From Oceanospirillaceae bacterium (GTDB lineage Bacteria; Pseudomonadota; Gammaproteobacteria; Pseudomonadales; Balneatricaceae), in the NCBI GenBank assembly GCA_013215505.1, contig JABSQZ010000012.1, forward strand, positions 1-64,000: 64,000 nt of DNA, written 5' to 3'. The position numbers and the translations under genes are program-made. The notes below the pieces were generated by a model, which saw only the letters and a list, made by a program, of their open reading frames with translations, was not told where the DNA came from and did no database searches. Every line of letters starts with the position of its first letter. Within the stretch, counting starts at the first letter, position 1. Shown in pieces: positions 56,867 through 64,000 of the stretch.

Positions 56867-58345
56867 ATGCCCGGTTATGTCAACAGATACATCAGTAATT
56901 TAACCCGTGATACTTATGCTTTAATTTTAGCCGGAGGCAGGGGCACCCGGTTACATGAATTAACAGACTGGCGGGCAAAACCTGCGGTTCACTTTGGTGG
57001 TAAATTCAGACTCATAGACTTTCCACTCTCAAATTGTGTCAATTCAGGTATTCGTCAAATTGGTATCGCCACGCAATACAAATCCCACTCATTATTGAAA
57101 CATGTCAATAGAGCCTGGGGGCACTTCAAAACCGAACTCGGTGAGACTGTAGAGATACTGCCCGCATCACAGAGAGTAGGTGACGACTGGTATTGTGGGA
57201 CTGCCGATGCGGTCTATCAAAATATGGACATCATACGTCAACAATCCCCTAAATATGTAATGATTCTATCCAGTGATCATGTCTATCGGATGGACTATGG
57301 TGCATTGCTGGCAAGACATTTGGAGACTGAAGCCGACATGACCGTCTGCTGTATTGATGTGCCACTGGACGAGGCTGCGGGTAGCTTTGGAGTGATGACG
57401 GTCGATACACACAATCTGGTGAAAGCCTTTGATGAAAAACCTACTCAACCTACCGCTATTCCCGGCAGACCCGGCAGATGCCTGGCATCTATGGGCAACT
57501 ACGTCTTCAATACCGAATTCCTGTTTGAGCAATTGCAGTTAGATGCGCAGCGGGCAGGTTCCGGACGAGATTTTGGCGCCGATATTATCCCGGCAATCAT
57601 AGAACAACATAAAGTCTATGCCTTTCCCTTTAACTCTGAGGATACTAATGAACAGCAGTACTGGTCTGATGTGGGTACTTTGGACTCCTTCTGGCAAGCA
57701 AATATGGATTTGGTAACACCGCAACCAAAACTCGACTTATATGATTGCAGTTGGCCAATCTTAACTTACCAGGAACAATTACCGCCGGCCAAGTTCATAT
57801 TCGATAATGACCAACGCCGCGGTTTTGCGGTAGATTCGACAGTCTCTAGCGGCTGTATTATCTCAGGCTCTACGGTTCGCCAATCGTTACTCTTTAGTAA
57901 AGTGCATGTACATTCCTACTCATTGATCGAGCAATCTGTAGTGCTACCTGGGGTTGTGATTGGCAGTAATTGCAAAATTCGCCGCGCCATTATTGACAGC
58001 AACTGCGTAATACCCGACGGATGCTGCATTGGCTATGAACAAGCGTTAGATATTGAAAATGGTTTCAGGGTATCCCAGCAGGGAATAGTACTGGTGACGG
58101 CCAAAATGTTGCAAGCGCTGGCAGAAAAACAGCAGCAATCAGCGCTTAATATAAGTCGCTTAAGGACTGCCAGCAAGGGGTTACATTTAGATCCTGTCCC
58201 CCAAACTGCCTTTATTAAAACTAAGACGGGTAGGGTGGTTACATTGCCCTCCAGGTTGGAGATAAAGAAAAACTCGGCGATCAATACACCGACAGGAAAC
58301 ATTAATAACAAAGCATCTGTCGTTGAAATAGGCCGGGATCACTAA
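56867..58345 (+). CDS. glgC: Glucose-1-phosphate adenylyltransferase with C-terminal extension
   Basis: A 492-residue ADP-glucose synthase. [63 protein letters not shown] and [17 protein letters not shown] are all present, with a left-handed beta-helix (~290-410). The ATG at 56867 has GGAG 9-10 bp upstream; an in-frame ATG 15 bp earlier lacks one. E. coli GlgC has 431 residues; here ~65-75 extra residues after LALNIS-type sequence are basic and low in hydrophobics, with no match I recognise. It ends 1 bp before glgA. Confidence 0.93.
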   Translation: MPGYVNRYISNLTRDTYALILAGGRGTRLHELTDWRAKPAVHFGGKFRLIDFPLSNCVNSGIRQIGIATQYKSHSLLKHVNRAWGHFKTELGETVEILPASQRVGDDWYCGTADAVYQNMDIIRQQSPKYVMILSSDHVYRMDYGALLARHLETEADMTVCCIDVPLDEAAGSFGVMTVDTHNLVKAFDEKPTQPTAIPGRPGRCLASMGNYVFNTEFLFEQLQLDAQRAGSGRDFGADIIPAIIEQHKVYAFPFNSEDTNEQQYWSDVGTLDSFWQANMDLVTPQPKLDLYDCSWPILTYQEQLPPAKFIFDNDQRRGFAVDSTVSSGCIISGSTVRQSLLFSKVHVHSYSLIEQSVVLPGVVIGSNCKIRRAIIDSNCVIPDGCCIGYEQALDIENGFRVSQQGIVLVTAKMLQALAEKQQQSALNISRLRTASKGLHLDPVPQTAFIKTKTGRVVTLPSRLEIKKNSAINTPTGNINNKASVVEIGRDH

Positions 58346-58346
58346 T

Positions 58347-59927
58347 ATGCATATATTGATGGTCGCGGCTGAAAATGATGCCATAGCAGGGGCTAAGGTC
58401 GGTGGTGTTGCCGACGTGGTCAGAGATGTACCCCAAGCTCTGGCAAAACAGGGACACCGGATAGATGTAATTATTCCCGATTATGGCAACTATTCGAAAC
58501 AGATGTACTCCACAGAAATAGGCTGTTTTGATGTGCCCTTTGCCGGCGTATTGGAAAGCGTGAAATTAGTAGAAGTAACAGTAGCGTTGAGTCATCGTAA
58601 AAACAACCAACAGCAAAGGGGAGAGGTCAGACAGTTGCTTATGTGTCATCCATTATTCAGCTCAGGAGGATTGGGCAGGGTGTATTTAGATGACCCCAGC
58701 GACCGGCCTTTTTCCTCAGACGCCACTAAGTATGCATTGTTTTGTGCCGCAATCTGCGAGGCAATACACCTGCAATTTTTGGCCCAACCTGATGTGCTGC
58801 ACTTACACGATTGGCACAGTGCTCTGATCCCGGTTTTAAGCCAATATATCGAGCGCTATCAAAGCCTTAAAAACTGCCGCAATGTCTACACAGTACACAA
58901 TTTATCGATGCAGGGAACACGCCCCTTTAAGGATTTTGAATCCAGCCTGGAGGCGTGGTTTCCGGCACTAAGTTATGACGGGCAAGTGATTTGCGATCCA
59001 CGTTTCCCGCACTGTTTTAATCCGATGCGTGCCGCCATCAATTTATGCGATAAGATCCATTTGGTCTCACCATCTTACGTCGCTGAAGTACTGCTTAGCA
59101 GTGATTCTGAACGGGGATTTTTTGGTGGTGAAGGTCTTGAACAAGATCTAAACAATGCCCAGCGGCAAAAACGCTTAGTAGGTATATTAAATGGCTGTAA
59201 CTATCATCCCGGCAGAGTCCGCCAAGTCAGTTTTCTGAGCTTTTTATTACAGGCAAAAATTGAATTGCAGCAGTGGATGGCTAAAAGTTTACAGCTTAAG
59301 AGTGTGCATTACCTAGCCTCAGAACGGATCAACACACTACTACAACAACAGCAATTTGCGGGTCCACTAGTGACCAGTGTTGGTCGTTTGACCGATCAAA
59401 AAGTCATGCTGTTAAGGCAGGAATCCGGCGATACAACAGTATTGGGCCAGTTACTGAGGAAGTTAGACAAAGTCGATGGCTTTATGGTCTTGATTGGCTC
59501 AGGCGATAAAACTATCGAGCTAGAATTTATGCAAATGATGAGTCAGCGCGATAACTTTATATTTCTCAATGGCTACGGGAAACAAATTGGCGAAGATCTG
59601 TATCAAATAGGAGATTTGTTTTTAATGCCAAGCTCATACGAGCCATGCGGTATCAGTCAAATGCTGGCATTGAAAGCCGGACAACCTTGTCTGGTTAATA
59701 ATGTCGGCGGTTTAAAAGATACCATTAAACATTTAGAAAACGGCTTTTGTTTTAGCGGTAATTCGATAAAACAGCAAATTCGAAATTTAACTGAAACTTT
59801 TGAGCAAGCTCTATGCCTGTATATAGAGGCACCGGACAAATGGCAGCAACTGCGAGCGCAGGCTAAAAGCAGCAGATTTAAATGGCAGCACAGTATTGAG
59901 CGCTACATAACTGAGTTGTATCAATAA
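58347..59927 (+). CDS. glgA: Glycogen synthase (ADP-glucose type)
   Basis: A 526-residue GT5 enzyme. The N-terminal KVGGVADVVRDVPQALAKQG binds ADP-glucose (usual form KxGGLxDV). LHLHDWHSALIPVL, VYTVHNLSMQGT, and SSYEPCGISQMLALKAG follow. It adds glucose from ADP-glucose to the glycogen chain and completes the cluster. The ATG is separated from the glgC stop by one base. The final block has glutamine and methionine where many GlgA have TQLYAL, which is within family variation. Confidence 0.93.
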   Translation: MHILMVAAENDAIAGAKVGGVADVVRDVPQALAKQGHRIDVIIPDYGNYSKQMYSTEIGCFDVPFAGVLESVKLVEVTVALSHRKNNQQQRGEVRQLLMCHPLFSSGGLGRVYLDDPSDRPFSSDATKYALFCAAICEAIHLQFLAQPDVLHLHDWHSALIPVLSQYIERYQSLKNCRNVYTVHNLSMQGTRPFKDFESSLEAWFPALSYDGQVICDPRFPHCFNPMRAAINLCDKIHLVSPSYVAEVLLSSDSERGFFGGEGLEQDLNNAQRQKRLVGILNGCNYHPGRVRQVSFLSFLLQAKIELQQWMAKSLQLKSVHYLASERINTLLQQQQFAGPLVTSVGRLTDQKVMLLRQESGDTTVLGQLLRKLDKVDGFMVLIGSGDKTIELEFMQMMSQRDNFIFLNGYGKQIGEDLYQIGDLFLMPSSYEPCGISQMLALKAGQPCLVNNVGGLKDTIKHLENGFCFSGNSIKQQIRNLTETFEQALCLYIEAPDKWQQLRAQAKSSRFKWQHSIERYITELYQ

Positions 59928-59931
59928 CACA

Positions 59932-59961
59932 TTGGAAGTTGGAAGTTGGAAGTTGGAAGTT
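59932..59961 (+). repeat. (TTGGAAG)4 heptamer tandem array
   Basis: Four and a quarter perfect units, starting 5 bp after the glgA stop, in the same orientation relative to the gene as the array behind the LOG gene. Confidence 0.95.
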
Positions 59962-60057
59962 ATTGGCGGATGAATGGTTGGCCATGTCAAAGTTATAACA
60001 TGGCTAAAGGCTCATAGTTGTATAGGTTTGCGGGAAGCGGCAATATATGGGCTTTTC

Positions 60058-60093
60058 CACTATGTCCAATACTTAAGAGTATTGGACATAGTG
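60058..60093. repeat. Perfect 16-bp stem hairpin, TAAG loop
   Basis: CACTATGTCCAATACT and AGTATTGGACATAGTG are exact complements separated by TAAG. It lies ~130 bp past glgA. No T-run follows on either strand, so it is not a standard terminator. Confidence 0.9.
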
Positions 60094-60203
60094 ATGGATG
60101 TAAATGCCCCCCGTTAATGCTTGCCTGTGCTCTGGACGCTAATTTGGCCTGTGGTCCAGTCTTAGGCTATGAATCACTACCAACAAGCTACTCAACCCTA
60201 TAC

Positions 60204-60241
60204 CAATTGTTACAGTTGAAACTCTTCAACTGTAACAATTG
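60204..60241. repeat. Perfect 17-bp stem hairpin, ACTC loop
   Basis: CAATTGTTACAGTTGAA and TTCAACTGTAACAATTG are exact complements separated by ACTC, 110 bp beyond the first hairpin. There is no T-run. Confidence 0.9.
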
Positions 60242-60242
60242 T

Positions 60243-60263
60243 ATGATCATCGAAATTGATCAT
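60243..60263. repeat. Perfect 7-bp inverted repeat
   Basis: ATGATCA and TGATCAT with a 7-nt centre, starting one base after the previous hairpin. Confidence 0.75.
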
Positions 60264-60697
60264 TAGTAACCTCATCTAACTGGATTAACAGAATGTATCT
60301 TAGGACTGTAACTGGGCCTTAGATTCTTTTGCAGAAAAAGTCTTATTCCGATGTAGCCGAAGTTGTAATAATCTTAAGCAAATATGTGCGCTGTAGCGGT
60401 CTTTGGTCATTGATAAGTTTAGGAAAAATAACTATTAATTTTGCGTTCATAAATATTTATTGGCCTGTATTTCTAACACTGCTTTTGGTGCAACTAATGT
60501 TATTGGTACTTTAAATATAAATAGTTATCAGATGGTTACAATATTTATCGGTTCCTTAACAATATTCATTGGCACTGGATCAGCGGTTAAGACGACTAAT
60601 AAAAGATGTTTTAGTCCTTGTGTTCAAATAGACAAAGCGAAAATTGCTACTATAATCAACACATATTCATCTCATTTCTCAGTGGCAAGGAGGCCAT

Positions 60698-61117
60698 ATG
60701 TTCAGGTCGGTGAATGCTCTTGATTACATGACAGCACAGCCTGTCGTTGTTAAACCTGATACCAATATCTTTAATGTTATCCACGAAATTATCGTGCATA
60801 AAGTTTCTGGTGCCTCGGTGGTTGATGAGAACAAAAAACTGGTGGGTGTCATCTCCGAAATCGATTGCCTGCGTGCCATACTCGATGGTAGTTATTACAA
60901 TCAAGTCGACGGTACCGCCGCAGATTTCATGACCGCTGAAGTTGAAACTGTCTCTACTCCTATCGATATTCTGGCGGTGGCAACGCGCATGGTTGCCAAT
61001 CAAAGGCGCAGAATTCCGGTGGTTGAAAATGGCAAATTTATCGGCCAGTTGAGCGTACGCAGCATCCTCAAAGCAATAAAAGATTTTGATGTGCCAGAAG
61101 ATAAAAGCGAACGATAA
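60698..61117 (+). CDS. CBS-domain pair protein
   Basis: A 139-residue protein made of two CBS domains (~10-60 and ~78-132): DYMTAQPVVVKPDTNIFNVI, then VVDENKKLVGVISEID, and FMTAEVETVSTPIDILAVAT, then RRIPVVENGKFIGQLSVRSI. Such modules bind adenine nucleotides and sense energy state. GGAGG precedes the ATG. It lies 61 bp upstream of nuoA on the same strand, so co-expression with complex I is possible. No partner domain is attached. Confidence 0.9.
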   Translation: MFRSVNALDYMTAQPVVVKPDTNIFNVIHEIIVHKVSGASVVDENKKLVGVISEIDCLRAILDGSYYNQVDGTAADFMTAEVETVSTPIDILAVATRMVANQRRRIPVVENGKFIGQLSVRSILKAIKDFDVPEDKSER

Positions 61118-61178
61118 AAAACATAAGAAACACAGCACAGGCTTATGATTAAGCGGAAGTAGTGTTATAGGAGTCCAT

Positions 61179-61538
61179 ATGATTTCAATGGCTTTTGTGG
61201 TCTATTTTTTGGCAATTATTCTACTCACAATCACTATGCTGGTTATTTCCAGACTGTTAAATCCTAAAGTTGTCCAACGTAGCAACAATCTCCCGTTTGA
61301 GTCCGGGATTGTGCCCCACGGTGATACCAACTTGCGCTGGAGTGTTAATTACTTTTTGGTGGCTATTCTATTTGTCATATTTGATATGGAAGCGGTGTTT
61401 CTCTATGTCTGGGCAATAGTTGTTCTGGAGACAGGCTGGCCTGCATTTTTCGCCACTTCACTCTTTATCTTTGTATTGCTGATCGCCCTGATTTATGAGT
61501 GGCGCATGGGCGTACTGGAATGGGGTAAAAAACTGTAG
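61179..61538 (+). CDS. nuoA: NADH-quinone oxidoreductase subunit A
   Basis: A 119-residue membrane subunit of complex I with three helices (~5-27, ~60-84, ~88-108). The conserved [10 protein letters not shown] loop and [14 protein letters not shown] segment are diagnostic. AGGAG precedes the ATG. First gene of the nuo operon. Confidence 0.95.
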   Translation: MISMAFVVYFLAIILLTITMLVISRLLNPKVVQRSNNLPFESGIVPHGDTNLRWSVNYFLVAILFVIFDMEAVFLYVWAIVVLETGWPAFFATSLFIFVLLIALIYEWRMGVLEWGKKL

Positions 61539-61564
61539 CGACAAGTAAATTCAAGGAGAGAGTC

Positions 61565-62206
61565 ATGCGCTGGAAGCTGTCAAAACCACAACAAACAATA
61601 GAAAACAGCCCTACACTTGAAGAAATTTTAGAAAAAAACATCTTAATGGCCAAGCTCGACGACCTAGTTGCCTGGGGGCGCAGTAACTCCCTGTGGCCCT
61701 TTAATTTCGGTCTTTCCTGCTGTTATGTGGAGATGGCCACCGCCTTTACCAGTCGTCATGATATTGCCCGCTTTGGTGCAGAAGTTATTCGTGCCACCCC
61801 CCGAGAAGCCGACTTGATTGTCATTTCTGGCACGCCCTTTTTAAAAATGGCGCCGGTGATTAAACACTTATACGATCAGATACTTGAGCCACGCTGGGTG
61901 ATCAGCATGGGTTCTTGTGCCAATTCCGGTGGCATGTACGATGTTTACAGTGTCGTGCAAGGTGCCGATCGTATCTTGCCCGTCGATGTTTATGTGCCCG
62001 GCTGCCCTCCCCGTCCTGAAGCGCTGCTGTATGGGCTGACAATTTTACAAGAGGCCATTAAGAACGGAGACGCGAAACAGCGTCGGCCGCTGGGAAAAGT
62101 AGTTACAGCAGAGCAAATCGAAGCTTTCGCCTGCCGCAATTTACGTGATGAAAAAAACGCCCAGCGTATCGCGATGACACAAATAGACAGTCCCGATGGA
62201 GTATAG
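61565..62206 (+). CDS. nuoB: NADH-quinone oxidoreductase subunit B
   Basis: A 213-residue subunit carrying the N2 [4Fe-4S] cluster. Ligands lie in [11 protein letters not shown] (adjacent CC), [20 protein letters not shown] and GCPPRPEAL. It sits in the peripheral arm next to the quinone site. AAGGAGAG precedes the ATG; nuoCD begins 6 bp after its stop. Confidence 0.95.
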   Translation: MRWKLSKPQQTIENSPTLEEILEKNILMAKLDDLVAWGRSNSLWPFNFGLSCCYVEMATAFTSRHDIARFGAEVIRATPREADLIVISGTPFLKMAPVIKHLYDQILEPRWVISMGSCANSGGMYDVYSVVQGADRILPVDVYVPGCPPRPEALLYGLTILQEAIKNGDAKQRRPLGKVVTAEQIEAFACRNLRDEKNAQRIAMTQIDSPDGV

Positions 62207-62212
62207 AGGTCG

Positions 62213-63973
62213 ATGATGACAGAGGGTTCAGACAAAAAACAACAACTATTGTCAGCAATTACTCAGAAATTTGGCGAGCAGTTTATCACTGAGCAGGTAG
62301 GCTGTGGTAGGGTCCTGACCTTTTGGGTCGCACAGACACAGCTGCAACAAGTACTGTGTTATCTACGCGATGGACCAGATAAATATCTGATGTTAGTGGA
62401 CCTTTACGCCGTAGATGAAAGGCTGCGTCAGCACACCAGCGATCAGCCTAACTGCGATTTTAGTATTATCTATCAACTGTTATCGGTGCAGCACAACTTT
62501 GATATCAGGATAAAGCTGGCACTGATAGGTGATTACCCTACCGCTGCCAGTATCTCAACACTGTGGCAAAACGCCAATTGGTACGAGCGGGAAATATGGG
62601 ACATGTACGGTATTGTCTTCACCGGACACCCACTGCTGAAGAGAATTTTGACCCCACCCACTTTTGTCGGTCACCCGCTGCGCAAAGAGTTCCCCTGTCG
62701 CGCCACTGAACAACCGCCCTTTAGCATGAACGAAGAACAACTAGAAGCAGAACAGCAGGCACTTAAGTTTGACCCGGCTGACTGGGGCATGAGTCGCCAA
62801 TCGGCGGACTCAGATTTTATGTATTTAAACCTCGGGCCCAACCACCCCAGTGTGCATGGGGTATTTCGCATAGCCTTGCAGCTCAACGGCGAGCGCATCA
62901 TAGATGCAGCTCCCGATATAGGTTATCACCATCGCGGCGCGGAAAAGATCGCTGAGCGCCAGACCTGGCATGGTTTTATTCCCTACACCGATCGCATCGA
63001 CTACTTAGGTGGGGTGATGAACAACCTGCCCTATGTATTAGCCATAGAACAGATGGCCAAGATTGAGGTTCCCGAGAGAGCGCAATGTATCAGAGTGATG
63101 TTGTCAGAGTGTTTTCGGATTCTCAGTCATATGCTGTTTTACGGCACTTTTGCTCAAGATCTGGGCCAGCTTTCGACTATTTTCTACCTGTTTATCGACC
63201 GTGAAAAACTGTTCGGCATCATCGAGGCCATCACCGGGGCGCGTATGCACCCAAGCTGGTTCAGGATAGGGGGTGTCGCTCAGGATTTGCCTCAGGGTTG
63301 GGATAAAATGATCCGTGAATTCATCGATTATTTTCCCGCCCGTTTAGACGAATACGATGTACTGACCATGGAAAACTCCATCATAAAAAAGCGTACTGTC
63401 GGCATCGGTCAGTACAGCAGCAAAGAAGCTCTGGAATGGGGAGTCACAGGTGCAGGTTTACGAGCGACAGGTATGGATTTTGACTTGCGTAAAGCCCGTC
63501 CCTACAGCGGTTACCAGCAATATGAATTTGAAATCCCCACTGCCGACAACGGTGATTGTTACGACCGCTGTTGGGTGCGGGTACAGGAAATGCGCCAGAG
63601 CTTAAAAATTATCCGACAGTGCTTAGATAACATGCCAGCAGGTGCATATAAAGCCTCACATCCACTAACCACTCCGCCAATGATAGATAAAAGTAAGCAA
63701 GATATAGAAACTCAGATTCAACATTTTCTGAATGTCAGCTGGGGACCTGTGATGCCCCCAGCAGAATCCTTTGTCGCTGTGGAGGCCACTAAAGGGATTA
63801 ACGGTTATACCTTGTACAGTGATGGCTCCAATACCAGCTACAGGACTCGCATCAGAACACCTTCGTTTCCCCACTTGCAAATGATACCTCATCTGTCACG
63901 TGGGGTTTTGCTTCCAGACTTGATCGCTATTATTGCCAGTATCGATTTTGTTATGGCTGATGTAGACAGGTGA
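62213..63973 (+). CDS. nuoCD: Fused NADH-quinone oxidoreductase subunits C/D
   Basis: A 586-residue fusion. Residues ~1-190 are NuoC ([20 protein letters not shown], then HPLRKEFP). Residues ~200-586 are NuoD ([20 protein letters not shown], and [15 protein letters not shown], and the ending [11 protein letters not shown]). Fusion of these subunits is standard in E. coli and many gammaproteobacteria. AGAGG lies before the ATG. nuoE begins 4 bp beyond the stop. Confidence 0.95.
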   Translation: MMTEGSDKKQQLLSAITQKFGEQFITEQVGCGRVLTFWVAQTQLQQVLCYLRDGPDKYLMLVDLYAVDERLRQHTSDQPNCDFSIIYQLLSVQHNFDIRIKLALIGDYPTAASISTLWQNANWYEREIWDMYGIVFTGHPLLKRILTPPTFVGHPLRKEFPCRATEQPPFSMNEEQLEAEQQALKFDPADWGMSRQSADSDFMYLNLGPNHPSVHGVFRIALQLNGERIIDAAPDIGYHHRGAEKIAERQTWHGFIPYTDRIDYLGGVMNNLPYVLAIEQMAKIEVPERAQCIRVMLSECFRILSHMLFYGTFAQDLGQLSTIFYLFIDREKLFGIIEAITGARMHPSWFRIGGVAQDLPQGWDKMIREFIDYFPARLDEYDVLTMENSIIKKRTVGIGQYSSKEALEWGVTGAGLRATGMDFDLRKARPYSGYQQYEFEIPTADNGDCYDRCWVRVQEMRQSLKIIRQCLDNMPAGAYKASHPLTTPPMIDKSKQDIETQIQHFLNVSWGPVMPPAESFVAVEATKGINGYTLYSDGSNTSYRTRIRTPSFPHLQMIPHLSRGVLLPDLIAIIASIDFVMADVDR

Positions 63974-63977
63974 CTTA

Positions 63978-64000
63978 ATGAAAAATGACCTTGTAAACCA
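63978..64000 (+). CDS. nuoE: nuoE start, cut by the window edge
   Basis: Only MKNDLVN is visible. AGG lies before the ATG. The assignment rests on gene order: nuoE follows nuoCD in this operon type. The protein itself cannot be checked. Confidence 0.55.

Larger units (their letters stand above)
59962..60697. other. Hairpin-rich gap between glgA and the CBS gene
   Basis: 735 bp without a convincing gene. It carries three successive perfect inverted repeats between 60058 and 60263 (listed separately). From 60270 it is AT-rich. An 87-codon frame at 60460-60723 encodes a short hydrophobic stretch (YQMVTIFIGSLTIFIGTG) but has no ribosome site and runs into the CBS start, so it is not called. Confidence 0.5.

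Noticed and set aside
60460-60723. 87-codon open frame with a hydrophobic stretch
   Set aside because: No ribosome site, and it overlaps the well-supported CBS start in another frame.

Overview
The window reads as a chromosomal segment of a free-living, heterotrophic gammaproteobacterium, probably marine. The signs are a fused nuoCD gene in the nuo operon, a homodimeric AceE-type pyruvate dehydrogenase E1, a six-gene glycogen cluster (malQ-glgB-glgX-glgP-glgC-glgA), three methyl-accepting chemotaxis proteins, Fur-box and Pho-box promoter elements, and moderate GC with TAA/TGA stops and clear Shine-Dalgarno sites. I saw no rRNA, tRNA, CRISPR array, prophage or complete insertion sequence. The genus cannot be fixed from the sequence alone.

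Layout. 0-3.6 kb: a GntR/FCD regulator divergent from an orphan aceE. 3.6-7.3 kb: a large BvgS/EvgS-like sensor kinase. 8.0-14.0 kb: a YdeP-like molybdoenzyme and a di-heme peroxidase, each behind a good Fur-box candidate, with an EVE-domain protein, a degenerate GGDEF protein and a LOG-family hydrolase. 14.1-17.2 kb: a reverse-strand operon arsC-like, wrbA-like, DUF2069, sufS-sufE fusion. 17.4-21.3 kb: YihY/BrkB, LysE exporter, HAD phosphatase and a conserved unknown. 21.6-24.3 kb: an MCP and an exported inorganic pyrophosphatase. 24.3-25.9 kb: repeat-rich DNA around one small gene. 25.9-30.9 kb: LysR, SRPBCC, a MOSC-flavin reductase-ferredoxin fusion, DUF2798 and an EamA transporter. 31.2-33.7 kb: a gabT remnant, then a Pho-box-led gap-arsJ arsenate-detoxification pair. 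33.8-45.2 kb: mixed accessory genes (ChaC-like, unknown, MCP, DTW-domain, LysR/EamA pair, NTF2-like, ABM, MazG-like, acetolactate-synthase-like, tyrosine recombinase). 45.3-47.6 kb: a third MCP. 47.9-59.9 kb: the glycogen cluster. 59.9-60.7 kb: a hairpin-rich gap. 60.7-64.0 kb: a CBS protein and nuoA-nuoB-nuoCD, with nuoE running off the end.

How the genes fit together. The glycogen genes form a complete synthesis and breakdown set. GapJ makes 1-arseno-3-phosphoglycerate and ArsJ exports it; the Pho-box in front would tie this to phosphate starvation, when arsenate entry through phosphate transport is most likely. The two Fur-box candidates suggest iron-dependent control of metal-cofactor redox enzymes.

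The most unusual structure lies between genes. A (TTGGAAG)n heptamer repeat recurs at four gene ends. Diverged short duplications of gene ends occur at three places (HAD 5' end, MCP 3' end, DTW/LysR junction). Two perfect 16-17 bp stem hairpins lie behind the glycogen cluster. Two gene fossils (a DAO-family oxidoreductase N-terminus and a GabT C-terminus) point to active gene decay. No single feature is clearly a wholly new system; the Pho-controlled gap-arsJ pair, the repeat families and the multidomain fusions are the best leads.
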